From Hanstruepera ponticola (GTDB lineage Bacteria; Bacteroidota; Bacteroidia; Flavobacteriales; Flavobacteriaceae), in assembly GCF_012931685.1 (NCBI RefSeq), contig NZ_JABANC010000002.1, positions 372,001 to 436,000 of the forward strand: DNA of 64,000 nucleotides, read 5' to 3'. Positions 8,953 to 19,300 of the stretch are shown one piece after another. The notes below the pieces were generated by a model. It ran no database searches and was not told the DNA's origin. It worked only from the letters and a program-made list of their open reading frames with translations. The stretch's first letter is position 1. Each line of letters begins with the position of its first letter. The position numbers and the translations under genes are program-made.

Positions 8953-8983
8953 CAAATATAGCCTTTCACTAGGAATATCAAAA
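8953..8983 (-). promoter_or_regulatory. Promoter of capsule operon
   Basis: On the minus strand the sequence reads TTTTG, 18 nt, TATATTTG, then about 22 nt to the ATG at 8930. This matches the Bacteroidota primary sigma consensus (-33 TTG, about 19 nt, -7 TAnnTTTG). It overlaps the longer potential N-terminus of the Wza-like gene and so decides that start. Confidence 0.7.
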
Positions 8984-9032
8984 CTAATCGTTTAAATTTT
9001 GGTTTTTTTACGTTATTTGCAAAAAAGACCCG

Positions 9033-10892
9033 TTGAACTACCTTACTGTTGAAAATATTTCGAAATCTTATGGCGAATTAAAGCTGTTTGAAAATCTGTC
9101 CTTTAGCATCCATAAAGATCAGAAAATAGCTTTTGTGGCTAAAAATGGCACAGGCAAAACGTCAATATTAAATATGCTTTCCGGAAGAGACCAACCAGAC
9201 TCTGGACAAATTATATACAGAAAAGATATTGTTACAGCTTTTTTATCGCAAGACCCCAAATTAGATAGCAACCTGACTGTGGAGCAGGCTATTTTTGATA
9301 CAAAAAATCCTATTCTAGATATTATAAAACAGTACGAAACTGCCATAAAAAATCCAGACGACACGGAAGCTTATCAAAAAGCGTTTGACAATATGGATAG
9401 GCACAATGCATGGGATTTTGAAACACAATACAAGCAAATACTGTTTCAATTGAAGCTAGATAACCTCAACCAAAAGATAAGCACCTTATCAGGTGGACAA
9501 AAAAAACGTCTAGCTTTAGCAAATGCCTTGCTGAAAAAACCAGACCTTTTAATTCTAGATGAGCCAACCAACCATTTGGATTTGGAAATGATTGAATGGT
9601 TAGAATCTTTTTTTGCAAAGGAGCAAATCACTTTATTTATGGTTACTCATGATCGTTATTTCTTGGAGCGTGTGTGTAATGAAATTATTGAACTAGACCA
9701 TGGCGAATTATATACTTATAAAGGCAATTACTCTTACTATTTAGAAAAACGTGAAGCCCGTATAGAGCGTGAAGCTATTGAAACGGGAAAAGCAAAACAA
9801 CTCTTTAAAAAGGAATTGGACTGGATGCGCAGGCAACCCAAAGCACGTACTACAAAATCCAAATCACGTATTGATGATTTCCATGACATTAAACATCGTG
9901 CGCATCAACGTAGAAAAGACCATGAAGTGCAATTGGAATTAAACATGGAACGGTTGGGTAGCAAAATATTGGAATTACATAATATTTCGAAAAGCTATAA
10001 AGACAAAACCATACTTAACAAATTTGAATACACCTTTAAAAAAGGCGAACGTATTGGGATTATTGGAAAAAATGGTACTGGCAAATCAACTTTCTTAAAT
10101 ATCATTACACAATCCGTCGTACCAGATTCTGGAAAAGTTGTAATTGGTGAAACCGTAAAATTTGGTTACTACACGCAATCCGGAATACCTATTAAACAAG
10201 AACAAAAAGTAATTGATGTTATAAAAGAATTTGGTGATTATATCCCTTTAAAAAAAGGACGACAAATTAGTGCCCAACAACTGTTGGAACGATTTCTCTT
10301 CGACAGAAAAAAGCAATATGATTTCGTTGAAAAGTTAAGTGGTGGTGAACGCAAACGCCTATATTTATGTACAGTCTTAATTCAAAACCCTAATTTTTTA
10401 ATTTTAGATGAACCAACCAACGATTTAGACATTGTGACGCTCAATGTACTCGAAAATTTCTTATTGGATTTTCCTGGCTGCCTCATTGTAGTTTCGCATG
10501 ACCGGTATTTTATGGATAAAATTGTTGACCATTTATTTGTATTCCGAGGTGATGGTGTTATTGAAGATTTCCCAGGAAATTATTCTGACTTTAGAATTTA
10601 TGAAGACAGTCAAGAACCTGAAACTACTGACAATTCGAAAAAGGATAAAAAGCAATGGAAAAAAGACAGTAATAATACCCTATCCTATAACGAGCAAAAA
10701 GAGTTTAAGAATATTGAAAGTAAATTAAAATCATTGGAGTTTAACAAAAAAGAATTGGAAAGTCAATTTCTTAATCCTGATTTAACAACCGATGCCATTC
10801 AAGATTTATCCAATCAATTACAAGTAATTTTAGATACTATTGAAGAAAAAGAAATGCGCTGGTTAGAACTTATGGAAAAAATGGAACAATAA
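9033..10892 (+). CDS. ABC-F family ATPase (Uup-like)
   Basis: A 619-aa soluble protein with two ABC domains in tandem and no membrane segment. The first domain has Walker A AKNGTGKTS (about 36-44) and signature LSGGQKKRLALA. The second has GKNGTGKST (about 346-354) and LSGGERKRLYLC. The linker between them carries the basic helical region typical of ABC-F. Residues about 530-619 form a charged coiled coil as in Uup. ABC-F proteins act on ribosomes or DNA rather than transport. The start is a TTG, chosen because MNYLTVENISKSYGE is the usual N-terminus and no ATG lies nearby. Divergent from the capsule operon. Confidence 0.92.
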   Translation: MNYLTVENISKSYGELKLFENLSFSIHKDQKIAFVAKNGTGKTSILNMLSGRDQPDSGQIIYRKDIVTAFLSQDPKLDSNLTVEQAIFDTKNPILDIIKQYETAIKNPDDTEAYQKAFDNMDRHNAWDFETQYKQILFQLKLDNLNQKISTLSGGQKKRLALANALLKKPDLLILDEPTNHLDLEMIEWLESFFAKEQITLFMVTHDRYFLERVCNEIIELDHGELYTYKGNYSYYLEKREARIEREAIETGKAKQLFKKELDWMRRQPKARTTKSKSRIDDFHDIKHRAHQRRKDHEVQLELNMERLGSKILELHNISKSYKDKTILNKFEYTFKKGERIGIIGKNGTGKSTFLNIITQSVVPDSGKVVIGETVKFGYYTQSGIPIKQEQKVIDVIKEFGDYIPLKKGRQISAQQLLERFLFDRKKQYDFVEKLSGGERKRLYLCTVLIQNPNFLILDEPTNDLDIVTLNVLENFLLDFPGCLIVVSHDRYFMDKIVDHLFVFRGDGVIEDFPGNYSDFRIYEDSQEPETTDNSKKDKKQWKKDSNNTLSYNEQKEFKNIESKLKSLEFNKKELESQFLNPDLTTDAIQDLSNQLQVILDTIEEKEMRWLELMEKMEQ

Positions 10893-10894
10893 CC

Positions 10895-11662
10895 ATGTGG
10901 TATTCAATTCTATCCTATTTAAAATTTATCATATCATCTACCAATCAACACGGTGTGCATTCGCCTTATATTTATGATTTGGTTACAAAATGCTTTTATG
11001 ACCAAACCGTATATACTGCTTATTCAAAATTAAGTCACTACAGAACCCATTTATTACGAAATGATAGTCTGATTAAAATAACCGATTTAGGACCAGGCTC
11101 CAAAAAACATAAATCAGAAACACGTCAAATTTCTGACATCGCTAAAACTTCAGGAACTACATTAAAACGGAGTAAACTCTTATTTAGACTAACACAGTAT
11201 CTAAATCCTCAAAACATGTTAGAGTTAGGCACATCATTAGGCATAGCAACTAACGCACTGGCTTTAGGGAATCCTAAATCGAAAATAATCAGTATTGAGG
11301 GCTGCCCTAACATAGCGACATTCACAAAACAGCAACTTAAAAACCATACAAACACAACAATCCTTACAGGTGATTTTAATGCGTATCTTCAAAAATTAAA
11401 GTCCCAATCGTTTGATTTGATTTTTTTTGATGGTAACCATACCAAGGAAGCTACAATCAATTATTTTAATCAATTGTTACCTACAACCAACAATGATAGT
11501 GTTTTTGTTTTCGATGACATTTATTGGTCAAAAGGCATGACAGAAGCTTGGGAACAGATTAAAAAATATCCGCAGGTAACAGTCACAATAGACACTTATT
11601 TCTGGGGTTTCGTGTTTTTTAGAAAAGAACAGGTTAAAGAACACTTCAAAATTCGCCTATAA
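10895..11662 (+). CDS. Class I SAM-dependent methyltransferase
   Basis: A 255-aa protein with a SAM-binding motif I in NMLELGTSLGIATNALAL (about residues 109-125), a motif II acid in IISIEGCP, and a later FDLIFFDGNH resembling O-methyltransferase motif IV. The N-terminus QHGVHSPYIYDLVTKCFYD is a conserved lead-in in Bacteroidota homologues. It starts 2 nt after the ABC-F stop codon, so the two are co-transcribed and perhaps translationally coupled. The substrate is unknown. Confidence 0.85.
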   Translation: MWYSILSYLKFIISSTNQHGVHSPYIYDLVTKCFYDQTVYTAYSKLSHYRTHLLRNDSLIKITDLGPGSKKHKSETRQISDIAKTSGTTLKRSKLLFRLTQYLNPQNMLELGTSLGIATNALALGNPKSKIISIEGCPNIATFTKQQLKNHTNTTILTGDFNAYLQKLKSQSFDLIFFDGNHTKEATINYFNQLLPTTNNDSVFVFDDIYWSKGMTEAWEQIKKYPQVTVTIDTYFWGFVFFRKEQVKEHFKIRL

Positions 11663-11667
11663 AGCCA

Positions 11668-11697
11668 TTGTTCAATAATATTTAACCTTTAACTTTG
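11668..11697 (+). promoter_or_regulatory. Promoter of adenosyltransferase gene
   Basis: TTG at 11668-11670, 19 nt, then TAACTTTG at 11690-11697: an exact match to the Bacteroidota TTG-N19-TAnnTTTG pattern. The ATG follows only 6 nt after the -7 box, implying a very short leader. Confidence 0.72.
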
Positions 11698-11702
11698 TTC
11701 TC

Positions 11703-12275
11703 ATGAAAATTTACACCAAAACAGGCGATAAGGGAACCACAGCATTATTTGGAGGAACACGAGTCCCCAAACACCACATTCGTATTGACAGCTACGGAAC
11801 TGTTGATGAATTAAACTCGCATTTAGGACTTATTCGTGACCAAAACATCAAACAACATTATAAAGATATTATTACCCACGTTCAAGATAGGCTGTTTACA
11901 GTTGGCGCCATATTAGCCACTGATCCAGAAAAAGCTATTTTAAAAAGTGGCAAAGAACGTCTGAACATTCCAAAAATTTCAGAAAAAAATATCTCGCTAC
12001 TTGAAACCGAAATGGACACCATGAATACGGAGTTACCTCAAATGACACATTTTGTATTACCAGGTGGTCACCAAACCGTGTCATTCTGTCACATTGCGCG
12101 TTGTGTGTGCCGTAGAGCGGAACGTTTAGCCTCTGCCCTAAACGATTTAGAACCTATAGACCCTATGGCTTTAAAGTATTTAAACCGACTCTCAGACTAT
12201 CTTTTTGTATTGGCACGGAAATTGTCCTATGACCTGCAAGCAGATGAAATTAAATGGATTCCTGAAAAACACTAA
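11703..12275 (+). CDS. Cob(I)alamin adenosyltransferase, PduO type
   Basis: A 190-aa ATP:corrinoid adenosyltransferase. It has the ATP-binding N-terminus KIYTKTGDKGTTALFGG (residues 2-18), the substrate motif DSYGTVDELNSHLG, and the helix CRRAERL near residue 140 that carries conserved Arg and Glu. It converts cob(I)alamin to adenosylcobalamin, the cofactor of methylmalonyl-CoA mutase. MeaB, the chaperone GTPase of that mutase, is encoded at 25849-26937, but the mutase itself is not in this window. A strong promoter directly upstream makes it an independent unit. Confidence 0.95.
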   Translation: MKIYTKTGDKGTTALFGGTRVPKHHIRIDSYGTVDELNSHLGLIRDQNIKQHYKDIITHVQDRLFTVGAILATDPEKAILKSGKERLNIPKISEKNISLLETEMDTMNTELPQMTHFVLPGGHQTVSFCHIARCVCRRAERLASALNDLEPIDPMALKYLNRLSDYLFVLARKLSYDLQADEIKWIPEKH

Positions 12276-12388
12276 TTCATCTTCTTGATTAAAACTATTA
12301 TTACTGTAAAAATAACATGGGTTTTTATGTTAAGGGTACAGCAAAAAACACGTTCTTATCATTATTGAGTAATTAATTGTTTTTTTTC

Positions 12389-12418
12389 TTGCCTATTTAA
12401 ACTAAAAATTTATTTTTG
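12389..12418 (+). promoter_or_regulatory. Promoter of DUF2795-like gene
   Basis: TTG at 12389-12391, 19 nt, TATTTTTG at 12411-12418, followed 24 nt later by the ATG at 12443. Exact match to TTG-N19-TAnnTTTG. Confidence 0.72.
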
Positions 12419-12442
12419 CAAAAAAATTAAAACACATTACAA

Positions 12443-12664
12443 ATGTATTGGACATTAGAATTAGCATCTTATTTAAGTGATGCACCTTGGCCAGCAACAA
12501 AAGATGAACTAATTGATTATTCAATTAGGACTGGAGCACCTTTAGAAGTTGTTGAAAACTTACAATCTATTGAAGATGAAGGAGACTCTTACGAATCTAT
12601 TCAGGAAATCTGGCCAGATTATCCAACTGACGAAGATTACCTCTGGAATGAGGATGAATATTAA
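12443..12664 (+). CDS. Small acidic DUF2795 family protein
   Basis: A 73-aa, strongly acidic, tryptophan-containing protein. The middle (LASYLSDAPWPATKDELIDY, then ITGAPLEVVENLQ-like residues) matches the DUF2795 fold, and the tail IWPDYPTDEDYLWNEDEY is acidic and aromatic. Close relatives occur next to secA in flavobacteria as I remember them, but the function is unknown. It has its own promoter and a clear intrinsic terminator, which argues for a real, well-expressed gene. Confidence 0.85.
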   Translation: MYWTLELASYLSDAPWPATKDELIDYSIRTGAPLEVVENLQSIEDEGDSYESIQEIWPDYPTDEDYLWNEDEY

Positions 12665-12682
12665 TATTTATAAAAGCTTATA

Positions 12683-12708
12683 AAAAAGTCTCGTCAGAGA
12701 CTTTTTTT
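12683..12708 (+). terminator. Intrinsic terminator after DUF2795-like gene
   Basis: Stem AAAGTCTC / GAGACTTT with loop GTCA, followed by a run of T, 19 nt after the stop codon. Confidence 0.85.
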
Positions 12709-12743
12709 GTGTCTGATAATTATAAAATTGACCAAATCAACCA

Positions 12744-12751
12744 TATCTTTG
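12744..12751 (+). promoter_or_regulatory. Probable -7 box of secA promoter
   Basis: TATCTTTG is an exact TAnnTTTG. A -33 TTG at the ideal spacing is not obvious; the nearest, at 12728-12730, is only 13 nt away. It would give a leader of about 70 nt containing the palindrome at 12788-12807. Confidence 0.5.
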
Positions 12752-12787
12752 AGAGCCTAAAATCTTAAAGTGTAAAACATATTTCAA

Positions 12788-12807
12788 AACTAGCATACAT
12801 GCTAGTT
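12788..12807 (+). promoter_or_regulatory. Perfect palindrome in secA leader
   Basis: AACTAGCAT-AC-ATGCTAGTT: a 9-bp perfect inverted repeat with a 2-nt spacer, ending 18 nt before the secA ATG at 12826. It contains the upstream in-frame ATG at 12799. It could act as an RNA hairpin or a protein-binding site; its role is unknown. Confidence 0.6.
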
Positions 12808-12825
12808 AAACTAAAACATACAAAC

Positions 12826-15800
12826 ATGAGTTTTTTAAATTCTGTACTAAAGGTATTTGTTGGCGACAAATCAAAACAAGACGTCAAAGCCATCATGCCT
12901 ATAGTTAAACAAATAAAAACATTTGAATCTGCTTTAGCGCAATTATCACATGACGAATTACGTGCTAAAACCAGCTTTTTTAAGGAGAAAATTGAAGAAG
13001 CGCGTAAACCGCTGAATGAAAAAATAGAATCTTTATTAGAACAAGCTGAAAATACGGAAGATATTGATGAGCGTGAAGATATCTATCTTGAAATAGACAA
13101 AATAAAAGATGAAATTTACGACATAACCGAAGGTGTTCTCAATGATATTTTACCTGAAGCTTTCGCAGTGGTAAAAGAAACAGCAAAACGCTTTGTTGAT
13201 AATACTGAAATTGAGGTCACAGCCAATACATTTGACCGTGAAGTTTCTGGTGAAAAAGATTATGTAACACTTGACAATGATAAAGCAATCTGGGCAAACT
13301 CCTGGGATGCAGCAGGGAAACCCATCACCTGGGACATGGTGCATTATGACGTGCAATTAATAGGTGGTATTGCCATGCACCAAGGTAAAATTGCTGAAAT
13401 GCAAACGGGTGAAGGTAAAACATTGGTAGCTACCTTACCGGTTTACTTAAACGCTTTAGCTGGTCGTGGTGTTCATTTAGTAACTGTAAACGATTATTTG
13501 GCCAAACGTGATAGTGCTTGGATGGCTCCTATATTTGAATTTCATGGTTTAAGTGTCGATTGTATTGATTATCATCAACCCAATTCAGCTGCTCGTAAAA
13601 AAGCTTATCGTGCCGATATTACTTACGGAACTAACAATGAATTTGGTTTTGATTACTTGCGTGATAATATGGCGCATTCGCCAGACGATTTAGTACAACG
13701 ACCACACCATTATGCCATTGTAGATGAGGTGGATTCAGTATTAATTGATGATGCACGTACACCGTTAATAATTTCTGGACCAATTCCTCAAGGTGATCGC
13801 CATGAGTTCATTGAATTGAAACCAAAAGTTGATGACATCGTTTCAGTTCAACGAAAATATTTAACTGGAGTTTTAGCTGAAGCTAAAAAATTAATCACTG
13901 AAGGTGATACAAAAGAAGGTGGTTTTCAATTATTACGCGTGTATCGTGGTATGCCTAAAAACAAAGCCCTAATTAAGTTTTTAAGCGAAGAAGGTATTAA
14001 GCAATTGCTTCAAAAAACTGAAAACTTCTACATGCAAGATAATAACCGTGAAATGCCAAAAATTGATGCGGAATTATACTACGTTATAGAGGAAAAAAAC
14101 AATCAAATTGAATTAACGGATAAGGGTATTGAATTTCTTTCAGGAAAAGATGATCCTAACTTTTTCGTCATGCCAGAAATTGGTATCGAGATTGCAAAAA
14201 TTGAGTCACAAGGCTTATCATCTGAAGAAGAAGCTAATCTTAAAGAAGACTTATTTAGAGACTTTGGTGTAAAATCAGAACGCATTCATACTTTAAATCA
14301 ATTACTTAAAGCATATGCTTTATTTGAAAAAGACACGCAATACGTGGTCATGGACAATAAGGTAATGATTGTTGATGAGCAAACGGGTCGTATCATGGAT
14401 GGTCGCCGTTATAGCGACGGCTTACACCAGGCTATTGAGGCTAAAGAGAATGTAAAAATCGAGGACGCCACCCAAACTTTTGCAACAGTAACGTTACAGA
14501 ATTACTTTAGAATGTATCGTAAGCTATCTGGTATGACTGGTACAGCCGTAACTGAAGCTGGTGAATTCTGGGAAATTTACAAGCTAGATGTCGTTGAAAT
14601 TCCAACTAACAAACCTATTGCGCGTGACGACCGTGAAGATTTAGTTTACAAAACTAAACGTGAAAAATACAACGCCGTAATTGATGAAGTTACTAAATTA
14701 TCACAAGCTGGAAGACCGGTTTTAATTGGTACAACGTCAGTTGAGATTTCAGAATTATTGGGTAAGATGTTAAGTATTCGAAAGATTCCTCATAACGTCT
14801 TAAATGCCAAGCAACATAAAAAAGAAGCTGAAATTGTAGATGAAGCTGGACGAAAAGGTCAAGTAACTATAGCAACAAACATGGCTGGTCGTGGTACCGA
14901 TATTAAATTGTCTGACGAAGTAAAAGCAGCAGGTGGTCTAGCTATAGTTGGTACAGAACGTCATGATTCCCGTCGTGTAGATAGACAGTTACGTGGTCGT
15001 GCTGGACGTCAAGGAGATCCAGGAAGTTCACAGTTCTACGTGTCTTTAGAAGATAATTTAATGCGATTATTTGGTAGTGAGCGTATTGCCAAAATGATGG
15101 ATAGAATGGGCTTGGAAGAAGGCGAGGTTATTCAGCATTCCATGATTTCAAAATCTATTGAGCGTGCTCAGAAAAAAGTGGAAGAGAATAACTTTGGAGT
15201 TCGTAAAAGATTATTGGAGTATGATGATGTGATGAATGCGCAACGTGAGGTCGTTTATAAGCGTCGTCGTCATGCCTTACATGGTGAGCGTTTACGTGTA
15301 GATTTAGCCAACATGATATATGATACGTCTGAAGGTATTGCTGAATCTAACAAGGAAGCCAATGATTACAAGAATTTTGAATTTGAATTAATTCGTTATT
15401 TCTCTATGAGCTCACCAGTTACCGAAGCTGAATTTGGGAAACTAGGAGCACAGGAATTAGCAGGCAAAATATACAAAGCTGCGTTTGAGCATTACCGTGA
15501 AAAAATGGAGCGTAACGCTGAAATGGCTTTCCCTGTTATTAAAAATGTGTATGAAACGCAACGCGACAAGTTTAAGCGTATTGTAGTGCCTTTTACTGAT
15601 GGCGTGAAAAACCTGCAGGTAGTAACAGATTTAGAAAAAGCTTATGAAACCAATGGTAAACAACTTATCAATGATTTTGAAAAGAACATCACCTTGGCCA
15701 TAGTTGATGATTCTTGGAAAACACATTTACGTAAAATGGATGAGTTAAAACAGTCTGTTCAATTGGCAGTGCATGAGCAAAAAGATCCGCTACTTATTTA

Positions 15801-16179
15801 TAAGTTTGAAGCTTTTGAGTTGTTTAAAAGTATGATTGACCATGTGAATAAAGATGTTATCTCATTTTTATTCAAAGGTGAATTACCAACAGAAACACAA
15901 AATACTATTCAGGAAGCTCGTCAAACCCGAAAGAAGGAAAAACTAGAAACTTCTAAAGAAGAAATTCCAAATATGGATGAACGTGCTGCTCAAAGCAGAG
16001 CAGCTGGTAATACACAACGTCAACAAGAGGTTGTTGAAACCATTGTACGCGATAGACCTAAAATTGGACGAAATGATCGCGTGACAATAAAGCACGTTAT
16101 GAGTGGAGAAAACAAGACTTTAAAGTATAAACAAGCTGAACCATTAATCAATAAAGGTGATTGGGTTTTAGTAGAATAG
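12826..16179 (+). CDS. secA: Preprotein translocase ATPase SecA
   Basis: A 1117-aa SecA, the motor that drives unfolded proteins through SecYEG. I chose the start MSFLNSVLKVFVGD at 12826. An in-frame ATG at 12799 falls in the palindrome and adds nine residues not usual for the family. Motifs are the Walker A site MQTGEGKTLVA (about 194-204), DEVDSVLIDDA, and in the second motor half TNMAGRGTDIK and RQLRGRAGRQGD. It is longer than the E. coli protein because of insertions typical of Bacteroidota. The C-terminal zinc-binding tail is absent; the protein ends in a small beta domain NKGDWVLVE. Confidence 0.98.
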   Translation: MSFLNSVLKVFVGDKSKQDVKAIMPIVKQIKTFESALAQLSHDELRAKTSFFKEKIEEARKPLNEKIESLLEQAENTEDIDEREDIYLEIDKIKDEIYDITEGVLNDILPEAFAVVKETAKRFVDNTEIEVTANTFDREVSGEKDYVTLDNDKAIWANSWDAAGKPITWDMVHYDVQLIGGIAMHQGKIAEMQTGEGKTLVATLPVYLNALAGRGVHLVTVNDYLAKRDSAWMAPIFEFHGLSVDCIDYHQPNSAARKKAYRADITYGTNNEFGFDYLRDNMAHSPDDLVQRPHHYAIVDEVDSVLIDDARTPLIISGPIPQGDRHEFIELKPKVDDIVSVQRKYLTGVLAEAKKLITEGDTKEGGFQLLRVYRGMPKNKALIKFLSEEGIKQLLQKTENFYMQDNNREMPKIDAELYYVIEEKNNQIELTDKGIEFLSGKDDPNFFVMPEIGIEIAKIESQGLSSEEEANLKEDLFRDFGVKSERIHTLNQLLKAYALFEKDTQYVVMDNKVMIVDEQTGRIMDGRRYSDGLHQAIEAKENVKIEDATQTFATVTLQNYFRMYRKLSGMTGTAVTEAGEFWEIYKLDVVEIPTNKPIARDDREDLVYKTKREKYNAVIDEVTKLSQAGRPVLIGTTSVEISELLGKMLSIRKIPHNVLNAKQHKKEAEIVDEAGRKGQVTIATNMAGRGTDIKLSDEVKAAGGLAIVGTERHDSRRVDRQLRGRAGRQGDPGSSQFYVSLEDNLMRLFGSERIAKMMDRMGLEEGEVIQHSMISKSIERAQKKVEENNFGVRKRLLEYDDVMNAQREVVYKRRRHALHGERLRVDLANMIYDTSEGIAESNKEANDYKNFEFELIRYFSMSSPVTEAEFGKLGAQELAGKIYKAAFEHYREKMERNAEMAFPVIKNVYETQRDKFKRIVVPFTDGVKNLQVVTDLEKAYETNGKQLINDFEKNITLAIVDDSWKTHLRKMDELKQSVQLAVHEQKDPLLIYKFEAFELFKSMIDHVNKDVISFLFKGELPTETQNTIQEARQTRKKEKLETSKEEIPNMDERAAQSRAAGNTQRQQEVVETIVRDRPKIGRNDRVTIKHVMSGENKTLKYKQAEPLINKGDWVLVE

Positions 16180-16202
16180 TTTAACACATATTAAGCAATA
16201 TA

Positions 16203-16231
16203 AAAAGCCCTGTGATTCAGGGCTTCTTTTA
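16203..16231 (+). terminator. Intrinsic terminator after secA
   Basis: Stem AAGCCCTG / CAGGGCTT with loop TGATT, followed by C and a T run, 25 nt after the secA stop. Confidence 0.85.
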
Positions 16232-16381
16232 TTTAATTTTTCAGCATAACTAATATTTTTCCATTACATCGAATAATCCATAAATTACTCATTTGCTTAA
16301 GTATATATACTTAAATTTATATCATAATTCTCTTTCCAAAAAGATTTTTCGGTTAATAGCAGTAATTGAAAATTAAAAAGA

Positions 16382-19300
16382 ATGACCTTTATTAATAACG
16401 CGTTTAAGTTTGGTTTTGGTTGCTTGACCACAACTTTATTACTCATGGCATTTATGTCATCAAGTTTAGTTGCACAAACCATAAGCTTTGGTTCAACAGG
16501 GCTTCAGAATGAAAATGTTTTAAACCCAACATCTTTAGAATTTGGTCCAGACGATAGATTATATGTTGCTCAACAGAATGGCATCATATGGGCTTATACT
16601 ATAGAACGTGATAATGCTGTAGCTGGTGATGGTACTTATACCGTTATTAACAGCGAAGAAATAACTAATATCCGATTTGGTATTCCCAATCATAATGATG
16701 AAGGCGTTTTCAATCCAAGTCAGCAACGACTCATTACAGGAATCATGACGGCTGGAACCGCCGAAAACCCTGTTTTATATGTAACTTCTTCTGACTATTT
16801 GTTAGGTGGTGGTGCTGGCGGTAATGATACTAATCTAGATACTAATTCCAGTATGTTATCCAGACTCGAAAAAATTAATGGTGTTTGGGAAAAAACCGAT
16901 TTAATTCGTGGATTACCACGCTGTGAAGAAAACCATGCTGTGAATGGATTGGATATGTTTGAACGAAACGGAGACACTTTTTTATTGATTGTTCAAGGAG
17001 GACAAACTAATAAAGGTGCTCCAAGTAACAATTTTGCTGGTACACCAGAATTTTTCTTTTCAGGCTCCATGTTAATTGTGAATTTAACAGATTTGGAGAG
17101 CATGCCAGTTTATACTGACCCAAGAAATGGCAGTAATTATGTATATGACTTACCCACTTTAAATGATCCAACTCGTTTAGATATTGACAATACACATCCT
17201 GAATTCCCTTATCCAGTAGGACATCCCATGTATAATGCGACTATCGATATTGGTGATCCGTTTGGAGGAAATAATAGTTTAAATCAGGCCTTCCCGGAAG
17301 TTGGAGGTCCTATTCAAATTTTTTCTGCAGGATTTAGAAATGCCTATGATGTTGTTATAGCTGAAAATGGGAAAATATATACTTCAGATAATGGTGCCAA
17401 TTCCCTTTGGGGTGGTTTACCTAGAATTTATGATAGCGCTACTGATACGTTTTTAGGTGATGAAAGCACGATGGTCTATGACCCAAATAACCATTATATT
17501 AAAAATGAGCTGAACGAAAATGGTAGTACAATTATTAATGATCCATTACATTACGTAGGGACTATTAATGATGCCAATGAAACATACTATGGCGGACACC
17601 CTATTCCTATATTGGCATTTCCATCAAGAGCTGGAATTTACACCTATGAAAAAGTTGATGGCTCTTGGGTTGCTACAAATTCTTATGATTTAGAAACTTT
17701 AATAAGCGGAACATCTGGTTATTTCAACTCCAGTTTTACCATTACGGACTTTCCCGATCGTCCAGAACTTGGTGAGTTTTTAGCGGATGAACCTATTGCC
17801 AGCCCAAGAAATAATATTCTAGCGCGAGTCAATTCATCTACTAATGGCATTACAGAATATACTGCTTCCAATTTTGGTGGTAACATGCAAGGGAATATCT
17901 TAACTGCATCTTTTAATGGTAATATCAATCGATACGTCCTCAATGCATCTGGAGATGAAGTACTAGAATCTGAAACCACTTTTAATGGTTTTGGTAGTTT
18001 ACCATTGGATGTTACCGCACAAGGTGATGATGATATTTTTCCTGGGACAGTTTGGGCTGCAACTTATGGATCCAATAGTGTAACTATTTTTGAACCTACA
18101 GATATTAATTGTTTGTTGCCAGGCGATGCAGGCTATGATCCAAATGCAGACAATGATGGTGATGGTTACACCAATCAAGATGAAATAGATAACAACACAA
18201 ACCCATGCTCACAAAGTAGTAAACCTAAAGATAATGATGGTGATTTTATTTCTGATTTAAATGATCCCGATGATGATAACGATACTATTTTAGACGTGAA
18301 TGATGTTTTTGCATTAGACCCTAATAATGGTACAACAACTAATTTGCCTATAGATTACCCATTTTGGAATAACGATCCAGGCACAGGCTTCTTTGGACTC
18401 GGTTTTACTGGTCTTATGTTAGACCCAAATGGCACAACAGATTATCTAACACAATTTGACGAAGAAAGCATATCGTTTGGAGGTGCTGCTGGAAAGGCCA
18501 CTGTTGATAATGTAACTGGAGGTGATGCATTTGAAGCACTTAACAATCAAGATTATGGTTTTCAATTTGGTGTAAATGTAGATTCAAACTCAAATCCTTT
18601 TACTGTTCACTCAAAAATTGAATCACCTTACTTTGGTTCAGGTGGCTCACAAAACGCTCCAATAGATTATCAATCTTATGGTGTTCAATTAGGTACTGGT
18701 GACCAAGACAATTATTTGAAATTGGTTTTTATGAATGGGACTTTAAATGCTGATGCTTTAAATGGACTACAAGTAGTTTTAGAAGATAATGGCATCGTTA
18801 CAGTTAACGAAAGCTATAACATTCCTAATATATTAAACTCAAGTGCTATTAATTTATATATTTCTGTTGATCCAGTCAGTAATCTGGCTCAACCATTTTA
18901 TTCTATTGATGATGGGGAAACATTAAATTTATTAGGATCGCCTATTGTTCTACCAACAAGTTTTTTAGATGATTCTGATAACAAAGGATTAGCAATAGGG
19001 CTTATTTCTACTTCAAGGAGTGATACCAGTCCAAATCCCTTTACAGCGACTTGGGATTTTATAGAAGTTTATGAAAATCTTGATGGTGTACTCTCTATCA
19101 ATCCAGCACCATTAAATTTTGGATTGACTCCAGTAAACAATTCACAACGCACAAAATATATTACGCTTAACAATGAGGGTGGGCCTACCGATAGTTCGAT
19201 AACCATAACTGCTTTAAATTTCATTGGAACAAATTCTAATTTATTCTCAAGCGATTTTCAATTACCTTTCAATTTAAGTCCTGGCGCATCTGTTAAAGTT

